The translations under genes and the position numbers were made by a program. DNA of 28,534 nucleotides from Streptomyces sp. NRRL F-6676 (lineage in GTDB: Bacteria > Actinomycetota > Actinomycetes > Streptomycetales > Streptomycetaceae), in assembly GCF_000725625.1 (NCBI RefSeq), contig NZ_JOHS01000070.1, forward strand, positions 1 through 28,534. Reading direction: 5' to 3'. Positions 7,505 to 19,852 of this stretch are shown here, piece by piece (the first letter of the stretch is position 1; every line of letters begins with the position of its first letter). The notes below the pieces were generated by a model. That model saw nothing but the letters and a program-made list of their open reading frames with translations, was not told where the DNA came from and searched no databases.

Positions 7505-8916
7505 CCACCCGCCACCGCAGCGAGGTTCACCTGATCGAGGCGTGCGAGGCGACCCCCACCGTCCTGCCGGTGTGGACTTCCCGGTCCGTCCCTTCGGCCC
7601 TCTGGCCCACCGGTCCGATCCCCGCCCCGGGCCCTGCCGACCCGTACACAGCCGTGCTCGACCTCGTCACCGAACTCGAACCCGCCCGCGCGCCTTCCGG
7701 CACCGACGATCACCCCGCCGCACGTGCCCTCTGCCACATCGCCGGCCTACGCACGGACCCTGTCGTGGTCCAGGCCGCCGAGCACGTTCTCGACGTTGCC
7801 ACGCGCGTCCTCGCCGACCCGGCCCACTACAGCGTGTACGCCGCCGGCGGCTGGGCGGGAAGCTGCCGCACGTACCCCGAAGGCACGGTTCACGGAAGCG
7901 ACCCCTGCCTCCCGCCCGGCGCCGAGACCGTCGCCGATCTTCCCGACGAAGCCCTCCAGCGCATCGGTCGGCACTTCTGCAGCCGTCCCTCGGACACCTC
8001 CCGTACCGACCTCGCCAGCGCCGGCAAGCAAGAGCTCGTCCACCTGCTCGACTGGGCCCTCGCCGCCGCGACCCGCCCCACCAACCGCCCGGCCTGGACC
8101 CGCGACAGGACCGACGGCACCCTTCAGCACACCCAGCCCCTGCCCGGCCGTGAAGGCGTCCTGACCCTGACCGCCACCACCACCGGGGTGTATCGCGTCA
8201 GCCTCGACGCACTGGGGTCGAGCGACCTCGCCGACGAAGACGACAGCGTGGAATGGGAGCGAGAGGCCGCGCCCTCACAGAGCGCCGCCGTCCTGCTTGC
8301 CGAGCACGCCGCGATCGAGGCCGCGGTCTGCCTGCCCTTCCAGCGTGAACACCGCAAGCAGCGCCTCGTACTCCCCGCGGTGGTGCCGGCCGAGCCCACC
8401 ATCCGGTCCGTCATCGCCGAAGCCGACTACGTCCTGGGGTTCTTCACCCTCGCCAGCGTTCTCGGCCGCCTCCACGACCGCGCGGGCTCCATCCAGGGAG
8501 CAGCCGACGGCCACTGGCGAGCTGATCCCCACTCCGACACCCCGCCCGACCGCCCGGCCACCCTCACCGCTCTCATCAGCGACTGGTGCGCGCTCCCCTC
8601 TCCCCACCACGGCGAAGCCGCCAACACCGCTTCGGTCGACAGCCCCGCTTACCTCCGCCACCTCGCCGCCCACCGTGCGGCGTTCGACCCGTTCGCCACC
8701 CGCTACCTCGCCGCCGCCGACAGCCTCCCGGGCGCGCACACCTTCGAGGAACGCCACCTCGCCGGCTTCGCCGCCCTGCGCACCACTGATCTGTCCGCCT
8801 TGACCCGTACGGAGGTGCGGCCCGTCCGTAAAGGCCTTCTCCGCCTGGTCAGGTCCCTCCCGCAGAATCCCGCCCAGCTGACCGCCTGGTACGAACAGCA
8901 CCTCGGCCAGCCCTGA
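7505..8916 (+). pseudogene. 3' part of the gene split by the IS5-type element
   Basis: Continues the 5' fragment's frame exactly: the junction reads HVHLF-TTRHRSEVHLIEAC. This part encodes 470 residues to TGA 8914-8916, with normal high third-position GC throughout, so decay has not yet begun. It is mostly helical with a beta-rich middle (EGVLTLTATTTGVYRVSLDA). No known family was recognised. Without its 5' part it has no ribosome site of its own at the junction, so it is probably silent unless an internal GTG is used. Confidence 0.8.
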
Positions 8917-8951
8917 AACTCACCGACCTCGGAAGAAGGAGCAACCGCACG

Positions 8952-9424
8952 ATGAGCGATCAACCGCCAGCCCTGGAAGCGTTCGTAGGCCCCATCAGAC
9001 GAGGTAAGGCACCACTGCCCGCCGGCGCCGACGCCGACCAGTGCGTGGCCTTGCTGAGCGTGCCCTGCACACCGTCGAGTGCCGTGAGCTCGGTCCGGAG
9101 GCCGCCAGGAAGCAGTTCGGACCGTTCGCGGACACCGCGGACGGCCGCGTGACCGTGTTCATGGACGAGGAACTGCTCCGGGCCCGCCACCCCGGCCAGG
9201 TCGAGCTCCACCGCCTGGCGCGCGCGGTCCGTGAGCGAGGACCGGCTGTGGACGTCGTCCTGGTGGCGCCCAAGCCGACCATGGTGCTCATGGACGAGAT
9301 GGCCCACGTCGTCAGCAAGGTCGCCGAGCCCGTCTCCAGCCTGGCGCTGGCCGGGCGGAACCGATGGGTGTACGAGCTGAGTCGGCCGCTACGAGGCCCG
9401 GCGGTTCCCGAGAGTCGATCGTGA
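8952..9424 (+). pseudogene. Hypothetical gene, probably frameshifted near 9041-9055
   Basis: ATG 8952, 35 bases after the previous gene with AAGGAG about 11 bases upstream, opens a frame that looks coding for ~30 residues (MSDQPPALEAFVGPIRRGK). It then degenerates and stops at 9152. The coding signal moves to another frame from about 9041 (LAERALHTVECRELGPEAAR) and runs to TGA 9424, including VVLVAPKPTMVLMDEMAHVV. In the second frame a TAA lies just upstream at 9005-9007, so neither frame alone gives the whole protein. A one-base indel or a sequencing error fits. The alternative is a true start at GTG 9041 with no ribosome site. Confidence 0.5.
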
Positions 9425-9670
9425 GGCGGCGGGCGAGCGACGAGGCTTGGACTCCAGAGAGCTGGTCGACGCGTCCGCGGCGGAGGTGCCTACACGCGAC
9501 CATGCCAGGAGTGGCGAGTTGCCGTTACGGAGAGAAGGAGGCATGACGTGGTGAAACGACCGCCGGAGAAATCTTCTCGGGCAACAGTTCGGACAATGGG
9601 TACGCTTTCGCAGTCGGCTTGGGTGCCGGCCTTCAGCCGGGCACGGCCCGTGACGAACCAGGGGGACCAG

Positions 9671-9868
9671 ATGACCACCAAGACTTCACGCACAGCAGGA
9701 CCCGGGCCCGTCGGTACTCCCGGCAAGCCCGTCGTTTACTTCAGCGACGAGGCCTCCGCCGTGATGAAGCCTCTGCCCGGCCCGCCTCGGCGCCTGCAGT
9801 CGCCTCTGGAGACCCTGACTTGGCAGGAGCCCCCCGCCGTGGAATGCGGAGACGACGAATCGCAGTGA
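9671..9868 (+). CDS. Small hypothetical protein (65 aa)
   Basis: ATG 9671 is preceded by GGGGGA 5 bases upstream. The product has a Gly/Pro/Thr-rich N-terminus, a middle KPVVYFSDEASAVMKPLP, and an acidic C-terminus with one Cys (ECGDDESQ). No transmembrane helix or signal peptide is visible. The size and leader-like then core-like layout would allow a peptide precursor, but no modification enzyme is adjacent, so I leave it unassigned. A long hairpin ends it. Confidence 0.55.
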   Translation: MTTKTSRTAGPGPVGTPGKPVVYFSDEASAVMKPLPGPPRRLQSPLETLTWQEPPAVECGDDESQ

Positions 9869-9914
9869 CCGAACGGGTGGGGAGCAGCCGCCGGTCTTCA
9901 CCAGGGGCTTTGGC

Positions 9915-9967
9915 GGGTGCCCCTGTGGTTCAGTGCCGTTGCCACGGCATTGGAACCAGGGGCACCC
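9915..9967. terminator. Long imperfect hairpin between convergent genes
   Basis: The 11-base arm GGGTGCCCCTG at 9915-9925 pairs with its complement at 9957-9967. The pairing continues with small mismatches through GTTC and ATGCCGT-like segments to a short loop near 9940. It sits between the 65-aa gene (ends 9868) and the convergent acetyltransferase (ends 10009), and is probably a bidirectional terminator. Confidence 0.7.
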
Positions 9968-10008
9968 GGCGGGTGCCGCATGGGCACCGGAGCGCGGCTG
10001 GTGGGATG

Positions 10009-10644
10009 TCAGTTGGACAGCGCGCCGGTGATGGTAGGCATTCCCTGGACCGTGGTGATGGAGGCGGTAGGGGAGAGGACCTTGAATGCGTGCTTCCACC
10101 CCCGGTCCGCAATGCTGAGCAGTTCTCCCGTGGGCAACTTCAGTGACAGGCGGTTGTGGCTGATGTAGCCGAGCCGCCCGTAGAACTTCGTAAGCCTTCG
10201 GTCGTGGCGCAGAGTCAGGACCGTGTATCTGGCGTCCCGGAACGTTTCCTCGGCGTGCTGGAGGAGCGTGCGGGCGATTCCCCGGTTTCGATAGGCGGGG
10301 ACCACGGCGAGGCCGTGGACGGTGGAGATGCGCTCGACGATCCTGCGCCGCAGGATCTTAGGCGAGCGGTTCGGGTCGGACATCCACTTGGCGAAGCCGC
10401 ACGTGATGGCTCCGACCGGGACGCCCTCGCTGTTCTCGGCGATCAGGAAGTGGTTCCTGCGGTGTGAGAGCGGTCCGTCGTCGCTGTGGGTGAGGGCGTG
10501 CCGCATGGGGGCCAGGGCGCCGGGCACCTCCTCGGCCCGCAACTGGAGGTCGACGAGCGAGATCAGATCGACGAGGGTGTCGCCGTCTTCCGGAGTCGCG
10601 GTACGGACGCGGATGTCGGTGTCGGTGAGGGTGGGGACAGGCAT
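10009..10644 (-). CDS. GNAT-family N-acetyltransferase (211 aa)
   Basis: Starts at ATG 10644 (MPVPTLTDTDIRVRTATPED) with AAGGA about 8 bases upstream. The acetyl-CoA-binding motif A is clear: STVHGLAVVPAYRNRGIART, with R-x-x-G-x-A in RNRGIA. KFYGRLGYI near residue 170 is the usual GNAT motif B. Fold and acetyl-CoA use follow from the family. The substrate is unknown. The gene lies 74 bases downstream of another minus-strand gene and is probably co-transcribed with it. Confidence 0.85.
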   Translation of the reverse strand: MPVPTLTDTDIRVRTATPEDGDTLVDLISLVDLQLRAEEVPGALAPMRHALTHSDDGPLSHRRNHFLIAENSEGVPVGAITCGFAKWMSDPNRSPKILRRRIVERISTVHGLAVVPAYRNRGIARTLLQHAEETFRDARYTVLTLRHDRRLTKFYGRLGYISHNRLSLKLPTGELLSIADRGWKHAFKVLSPTASITTVQGMPTITGALSN

Positions 10645-10718
10645 GGTCGAGTCCTTGGCGGTGACAGCCGGACCGTTGTGGCACGGCTGGAGGTCGGTGG
10701 GGGCTGGGCGCGAGGTGG

Positions 10719-11108
10719 TCAGCCGAGCGGGGTGCTCCAGCCGAAGAAGAGCCAGCTCGGCTCCGGCCCGGCGGTGTCGAGCAGAAGCGCTCCCGCGCCG
10801 CCGGAGCGGACGCACGGGGCGTCGTCCTCGATCAGGCGGTCGGCCAGCCAGTCGGCGTCGTCCTCGCAGAGGGGAGCGCCGTACGGGACAGATGACGGAA
10901 CGGAGATGGCGTTGAAGTAGCCCGCCAAGACCGGGCCGAGCGCGGAACGGTCGTGCACGACGGTGACGCGGCCGACCTTCGTCAGGTCAGCGCGCCGCGA
11001 GAACGGGTCGACCGGAAGTTCCCGGTCCTTGGCGGCGTGCTTCGCGAAGGCGCTCTCGGCGCTGGGGCCGCTGGCAGTGAAGCGGAAGACCATGGGTTCC
11101 AGGTGCAT
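10719..11108 (-). CDS. Hypothetical protein (129 aa)
   Basis: ATG 11108 (MHLEPMVFRFTASGPSAESA) has GAGGA about 7 bases before it. It is a soluble, mixed protein with a CEDDADWLADRLIEDD acidic helix and a C-terminal WLFFGWSTPLG. No family was recognised. It is the first gene of a minus-strand pair with the acetyltransferase, transcribed from the AT-rich region at 11205-11240. Confidence 0.65.
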   Translation of the reverse strand: MHLEPMVFRFTASGPSAESAFAKHAAKDRELPVDPFSRRADLTKVGRVTVVHDRSALGPVLAGYFNAISVPSSVPYGAPLCEDDADWLADRLIEDDAPCVRSGGAGALLLDTAGPEPSWLFFGWSTPLG

Positions 11109-11210
11109 GACAATCCTCGCAAGCGCGGGCGCCGTGTAGCCGGCGCACAGATGGGAATCCCGGCGTGATGCCGGTGAAGTGAGGAGGGGCCGGGTTCCGG
11201 CGACATGACT

Positions 11211-11239
11211 AAACTACATATTGAAATGAAAATACGCAA
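11211..11239 (-). promoter_or_regulatory. Candidate promoter for the acetyltransferase pair
   Basis: This is the only AT-rich patch in the 233-bp divergent spacer. On the minus strand, TTGCGT (11239-11234) and TAGTTT (11216-11211) are separated by 17 bases, close to a Streptomyces HrdB-type -35/-10. The leader to ATG 11108 would be about 95 bases. A plus-strand promoter for the helicase may share the same patch. Confidence 0.35.
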
Positions 11240-11341
11240 CATCGTGCGGGCTGGGTGCCCGTGTGTACGGCACGGACCTGACGCGTACGCAGGTCACAAT
11301 GGGGGTGGTCTCGACGGCGTCCGGCTACTGGGGGAGTGTCT

Positions 11342-15180
<3,839 letters not shown>

Positions 15181-15184
<4 letters not shown>

Positions 15185-16383
15185 CCGGCACCACCCGATC
15201 CCTCGCGCCCCTGGCCGGCGCGTGGAAACAGGCCTTCCACCTCGCCACCGACGGCTCCGGCTCCTACGGCAAGGGCCTCAACCTCGCCCGCAACGGCGCG
15301 GTCGCCCAGATCCACACCCAGCCAGGCAGAATCAACGCCCCCGTCGCCGCGAAGAAGGCCACCCACCAGGCCGCGATCCACCTGCCCGAGCTGACCGCCG
15401 CCCAATGGGACACCCTGGCCGCCCGGCTTGCCGGTGACCCCCAGGCCGTCGCCGACCTCGTCGCCAACCGGATCCCAGCCACGATCGCCGACTCCGGCCA
15501 CGCCGGAGGCATCTCCATCGTCCCGCCGGCCGACAGCATCACCTTCTCCTGCTCCTGCCCCACCGGCCGGTCCCACCGCGTGTGCGACCACAGCGCAGCC
15601 CTCGGCCACGCCGTCGCCGAACGCCTCACCACCACCCCCTCCACACTGCTCGGCGCCCGAGGCATGACCGCCCGCGCCCTCGCCGCCCACGTACGCGACC
15701 TCGTCGACGGCGCCGACCCCGGCCCCCTCCCCGCCGACACCAACGGCACCGTGCGCGCCGCCCAGCTCTACGCGCTGGCCGCCCATCGCCCCCCACAGCC
15801 CCCGCCAGCCCTCGACCTCGATGCTGTCAGCACCCTCACCTGGAGCGACGCACCCCTCCCCGGGCCCCGAACCCAGGATCTGACCCGCATGACCGCCGAT
15901 GCCGCCGCCCGTGCCCGGAGCCTCCTGGCCGGCACCGCCGCTGCGCCCCACGACGAGTTGGCCGACATCCTCCGGATCCTCGCCAGCCCCGACGGCGCGG
16001 ACCATCTGGCGGCCGCCCAGCACGCCACCGGCATCCCCGAAGCCACCCTGCGGGCGATGATGATCGGCTACCGCCACGGCGGCCCGGCCGGCGCCCACGC
16101 CACTCTCGCCGCCACCCCAGCAACCACCAATGCCCTCGAGCGGGCACGAGAGGCCGTCCACGTCTCCCGCGCTGTCGGCCTCGGAACCATCACCATCGAC
16201 GCCAGTACGCTCACCGACACGACCGCCGGAGTCCAGATCCGCCCCGGCCCCGACGGCCGCTGGTACCCCTTCACCCTCCGGCGCGCCAACGAGTGGCGCC
16301 CCGCACCCGGAGCCTGCGACGATCCCGCAGAGGCCTTCCGCGCCGCACGACGCGCCCGCGCCGCACGACCACTCAGGCGATAG
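15181..16383 (+). CDS. SWIM zinc-finger protein (400 aa)
   Basis: ATG 15181 overlaps the helicase stop (ATGA), so the two are translationally coupled. The SWIM motif is C124-x-C126-x8-C135-x-H137 (SCSCPTGRSHRVCDHSAALG), matching the CxCx(n)CxH zinc-binding pattern found in partners of bacterial SNF2 proteins. The N-terminus has the GLNLARNGAVAQI strand pattern seen before SWIM domains. Residues ~250-330 form helical, possibly HTH-like segments. Pairing of SNF2 and SWIM proteins is widespread in actinomycetes. The SWIM protein probably supplies substrate recognition for the helicase. Confidence 0.88.
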
Positions 16384-16734
16384 CCCCACCGGCGACCTGA
16401 CCAGAACGTCACCGAGCCCGAAAGACCCACCGCATGCCGGGATCCGCAGACCGGCGTACGCGTCTACCAGTTTATTGTCGACCGGCTCGACGACCGGCGC
16501 CGCGAGCAGTACCCCGCCGGCCGCGAGGAATACGAGGCCGACTGGAGCGCCGCCCACGATCTGGAGAAAGACTTCGCCGAGGCCGTCCATGCCGACGACC
16601 TCGCCACAGCTGAGCAGCTCCTCGAGGAGCTCACCGACATGGCAGCTCCGTGGTGCGACCACCCTCACCACCCGGCCAATCAGGCCCGTGACGGGCACCA
16701 GGCCGACCCGACGATCCCGGGTACACGATCGTGA
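16384..16734 (+). CDS. Coding-like open frame without a normal start (up to 116 aa)
   Basis: Same frame as the SWIM gene, directly after its TAG. It is open to TGA 16732-16734, with high third-position GC and a sensible acidic, helical protein (VYQFIVDRLDDRRREQYPAG, then EADWSAAHDLEKDFAEAV, then a His-rich tail). No ATG, GTG or TTG occurs until the ATG near 16639. ATG 16434 is in another frame. The next gene's GTG overlaps this frame's stop, which suggests it is translated. A lost start, a frameshift near 16440-16460, a non-standard start (ATT 16474) or read-through of the TAG are all possible. Confidence 0.55.
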   Translation, partial: PHRRPDQNVTEPERPTACRDPQTGVRVYQFIVDRLDDRRREQYPAGREEYEADWSAAHDLEKDFAEAVHADDLATAEQLLEELTDMAAPWCDHPHHPANQARDGHQADPTIPGTRS

Positions 16735-16946
16735 GGCGGCAGTTCCTCCTTCCAGGCGGCGTGACCACCTTGATGGTGGCGCTCACGCCGACCGTGATCA
16801 GCACCCGCAGTACGCCATGGGCCGTGGGATGGGCCGCCATCCTTCTCGGAGCCGTCCTCCTGCTGATGCTGCTCGCCCTGGTAGAGCGCCTCACTTCCCC
16901 AGACCGACCCGAGCCCCACGACGCCCCAGAATCTGGACCCCTCTGA
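16731..16946 (+). CDS. Small membrane protein (71 aa)
   Basis: GTG 16731 overlaps the TGA of the preceding open frame (GTGA). Two hydrophobic helices lie at about residues 9-24 and 29-52 (WAVGWAAILLGAVLLLMLLA), with a short acidic Pro-rich cytoplasmic tail. No family was recognised. It completes the SNF2-SWIM run and could place it at the membrane. Confidence 0.65.
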   Translation: MRRQFLLPGGVTTLMVALTPTVISTRSTPWAVGWAAILLGAVLLLMLLALVERLTSPDRPEPHDAPESGPL

Positions 16947-17090
16947 CGCTTCGTCATAGTCCTGGGTAAAGGCGGCTATCAGGTTTCTGACAGAGACGCA
17001 CGACCATGGGCGTTGTGCCAGCCGGCTGCCGCGGGATCCGAAGCTGGGGAATCCGGATTCTGCAGATGCGTCGTCAGAACGGCTGAGATC

Positions 17091-18764
17091 ATGGCAAGAG
17101 GGTCAGTTCATGATCAAGGCACAGCAGTGGGGGCGGCGTTGGACGAGAAGTGCACGGTGCGCGCGGTCGCGATCGACTACAAGGCGGTCCTGCACGGGCC
17201 CGGGCGCGCGCACGAGGGGATCGCTGAACTGCTGCGGTGGCTCGATCAACGCGACGTGGCGTGGGTGCTGCTGACCAACGACCCGATGGACGCCAAGTCG
17301 GCCCTTGCCGCGGCCGGCCTTCCCGAACCGGCCCTGCATCTGTGCCGCGACGACATCCCGGACAAGGCGAAGCGCGGAAACAAGGCATGGCTGGAGGCTG
17401 TCGCGGACAGGCTCGGCCTCCGCATGAACCAGCTCATCCTCATCGGGACCTCGCAGTTCGACTGGTACACAGGCATCCACGCCGGCGTCGTCCACATCCA
17501 CGCCCGCTGGGCCAGCCGCCTGGGAGCGAAGATCACCTCGCTGATGTCCGACGAGCCGTCCGATGTCATCGAACTCCTGAAGTACTTCCTGCTGCACGAG
17601 CCCCGCTGGGCGTTCCGTCTCGATGACGAGGACCGCGCCTTCGCGATCCGCTCGATGCTGCCCTTCAACGCGCGGTTCCCTCGCGGCGGCGGCCGGACCT
17701 TCACGATCAAGGACATCTTCACCTACGAGAACACCGTCAAGGTCGGTGACGAGGACGCGCGTGATGTCCTGATGCTGCACCTTCTGTGTGCGGCCTACCT
17801 CGATGGTGCGCTGCCTGGTCAGAGTTTCTTCTGCGTGTACCCCAGCAGCACGCCGGCCAAGGGCAACCCGCAGCTCGCTGGCTTCCTGGACCGTGCCAAG
17901 GTCATGACGGGCTCCTCCTACAAGGAGGACCTTCTCGAGCGTGTCTCCCAGGCCCCGGACACCAGCCTGGAGCGGTACAAGAGGAGCATCAATCAGTCGA
18001 CGGGCCGGGACATCTCCATCGCCGCCCAGGCCCGTACCGTGCGAGTCAACCCGGCCTACAAGAAGAAGATCATCGGCAAGACGGTGATCGTATTCGACGA
18101 TTTCACCACCGAGGGCAAGTCCCTGGAATGGGCCCGAACCCTCCTCAGCGAGGCCGGAGCAGCACGGGTTATCGCACTGACCATCGGAAAGTACCCCTCG
18201 CGCCACACCGTCTACCAGCTACGTTCCGGCGTCACGATCGATCCCTTCACCACCAACGACATCACCCTGACGCACTTCCTGACGACGACGGGCCCTGGAG
18301 GAGCGGAGGAAGGGCCGTCGGTGGTCCTGACGACGGCCATGGAGCACTTCGCCGCCGCTGCGGAGGGTGCCGTCGAACCCCAGGCCCCTGAGGCGGCCCC
18401 TGACCGGATGGCTCACCCGGCGCCCCGCCCGGTTCCTGTCGGCACCCGCTCTCCGATGACCGCCTACAAGATCGCCCGACAGCGGCACCTCGCGGACATG
18501 CTCACCCACCTCCAACAGCATGCGTATCCCCTCGTCTGGCGCGGCGAGTACCTCGTGCCGACCGGGGAGACGACGACTACCGCTTTGTGGTGGATCGCCC
18601 TGCCGGGGCAGGTCGAGCAGTGGTACGACACCAGCGAGGCGGAGCGCCTGGTCAGCGGCATCTGTCTGGCGGTAGGGATCATCTGGGAACCGGTCGCGGC
18701 GCCCGGCGGGGCCACCCAGCTCGCCGAAGCCCTCGCCCGTATGGAACAGCGGCGACAGGCCTGA
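17091..18764 (+). CDS. HAD-like / phosphoribosyltransferase fusion, ShosT-like (about 557 aa)
   Basis: The frame is open from TTG 17013. I use ATG 17091; GTG 17127 and TTG 17139 are alternatives, and none has a strong ribosome site. Residues ~22-150 are HAD-like: D29 in AIDYKAV, T62-N63 in LLTND, K98, and IGTSQFD where GDxxxD is expected. The usual second Asp of motif I is Lys31, and the motif IV Asp is Thr120, so phosphatase activity is doubtful. Residues ~190-400 are a phosphoribosyltransferase, with the PRPP loop at 333-344 (IVFDDFTTEGKS). The last ~100 residues (after MTAYKIARQRHLADML) are a separate small domain. With dprA downstream, this is the layout of the ShosT toxin of ShosTA. Confidence 0.75.
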   Translation: MARGSVHDQGTAVGAALDEKCTVRAVAIDYKAVLHGPGRAHEGIAELLRWLDQRDVAWVLLTNDPMDAKSALAAAGLPEPALHLCRDDIPDKAKRGNKAWLEAVADRLGLRMNQLILIGTSQFDWYTGIHAGVVHIHARWASRLGAKITSLMSDEPSDVIELLKYFLLHEPRWAFRLDDEDRAFAIRSMLPFNARFPRGGGRTFTIKDIFTYENTVKVGDEDARDVLMLHLLCAAYLDGALPGQSFFCVYPSSTPAKGNPQLAGFLDRAKVMTGSSYKEDLLERVSQAPDTSLERYKRSINQSTGRDISIAAQARTVRVNPAYKKKIIGKTVIVFDDFTTEGKSLEWARTLLSEAGAARVIALTIGKYPSRHTVYQLRSGVTIDPFTTNDITLTHFLTTTGPGGAEEGPSVVLTTAMEHFAAAAEGAVEPQAPEAAPDRMAHPAPRPVPVGTRSPMTAYKIARQRHLADMLTHLQQHAYPLVWRGEYLVPTGETTTTALWWIALPGQVEQWYDTSEAERLVSGICLAVGIIWEPVAAPGGATQLAEALARMEQRRQA

Positions 18765-18779
18765 GGAACCGGCTCGACG

Positions 18780-18804
18780 GCCCCCTTCCTGTCCGTCCGG
18801 GGGC
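18780..18804 (+). terminator. Short hairpin in the PRTase-dprA spacer
   Basis: GCCCCC (18780-18785) pairs with GGGGGC (18799-18804) around a 13-base loop, 15 bases after the fusion gene's stop. It could be a weak terminator or attenuator that lowers dprA expression relative to the first gene. Confidence 0.35.
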
Positions 18805-18886
18805 TCCGTACGCCATGATGGAAGTGGCCCGAGAACCTCGCTTCATCCTTCGAACATCCCGGGGCCACGAGTAGAAGGACACCCTG

Positions 18887-19852
18887 ATGGACCTCGATAT
18901 CACTGCTGACCAGCACGATCTGCTGACCCTGTGCGCGCTGCGCGCCGGCGATGCCACCCTCGACTGGAGCCTGCTCGCCCGCGGAGCCCAGAGCCCCGAT
19001 GGCCTGGCCGCGCTCATGGACGGACAGCTGCACGAGGACTCGCGTGCCGCGACCAAGAACCGCCCCCTGCTGCAGCAGGCTCTGGCCGCCGGCCTGGACG
19101 ATGCCCGTGCCCGCGTCGACGACGAGCTCGCCGCCGCCGACAAGGCCGGCGCACGCCTGGTCACCGTCCTGGACAAGGACTACCCGGCGAACCTGCGCGT
19201 GATCGGCAACCTGCCGCCGTTCCTCTTCTACCGCGGCGAGCTCGATCAGCGCGACGCCCGCTCCATCGCCATCGTCGGCACCCGCCAGGCCTCCGAGGAC
19301 GGGCTGCGGCGGGCGGCACGGATGGCCCGCGAGCTCGTCGAGCACGACGTCGTGATCGCCAGCGGTCTCGCCAAGGGCATTGACGCTGCCGCCCATCAGG
19401 CAACGCTCACCGCGGGCGGCCGGACCTTCGCCGTCATGGGCACCGGCGTCGCCGCCCCGATCTACCCGGCCGAGAACCGTCCGCTCGCGAAGGCGATCCT
19501 CAGCGCTGGGGGAGCGCTGCTGAGCCAGTTCTGGCCCACGAGCCCCCCGGCGAAGTACACCTTCCCCCGACGCAACGTCGTCACGTCCGGCACCACGCTG
19601 GGCAGCGTCGTCATCGAGGCTTCGAGCACGTCAGGCGCGAAGATGCAGGCCCGCCTGGCCGCCGAGCACGGCAAGCTCGTCTTCCTGATCCGTTCCCTCG
19701 CCGACACCCAGCCCTGGGCCAAGAAGATGCTGGACGGGGGCCGGGCGGTCCTGGTCACCGCCTCCAGCGACATCACCGACCGCCTCGGCCAGGCAGCGGA
19801 CATCCAGGCCGCAGGACAGCAGCGCCAGCAGCTCGCCCTGGCCGGCCTGTGA
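18887..19852 (+). CDS. DprA/Smf-like Rossmann-fold protein, ShosA-like (321 aa)
   Basis: ATG 18887 has GAAGGA 7 bases upstream. The Rossmann core of DprA is clear: SIAIVGTRQAS (126-136), ASGLAKGIDAAAH (158-170), VMGTGVAAPIYPAENRPL, FPRRNVVTSG and VVIEASSTSGAKMQARLAAE. Standard DprA has SE and SGSLITA where this has SQF and SGAKMQA. That, and the lack of the winged-helix C-terminus, mark it as an accessory version rather than the housekeeping protein. DprA proteins bind single-stranded DNA and load RecA. ShosA, a DprA homologue, is the antitoxin of a PRTase toxin. It overlaps the ComF-like gene by 4 bases. Confidence 0.88.
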   Translation: MDLDITADQHDLLTLCALRAGDATLDWSLLARGAQSPDGLAALMDGQLHEDSRAATKNRPLLQQALAAGLDDARARVDDELAAADKAGARLVTVLDKDYPANLRVIGNLPPFLFYRGELDQRDARSIAIVGTRQASEDGLRRAARMARELVEHDVVIASGLAKGIDAAAHQATLTAGGRTFAVMGTGVAAPIYPAENRPLAKAILSAGGALLSQFWPTSPPAKYTFPRRNVVTSGTTLGSVVIEASSTSGAKMQARLAAEHGKLVFLIRSLADTQPWAKKMLDGGRAVLVTASSDITDRLGQAADIQAAGQQRQQLALAGL

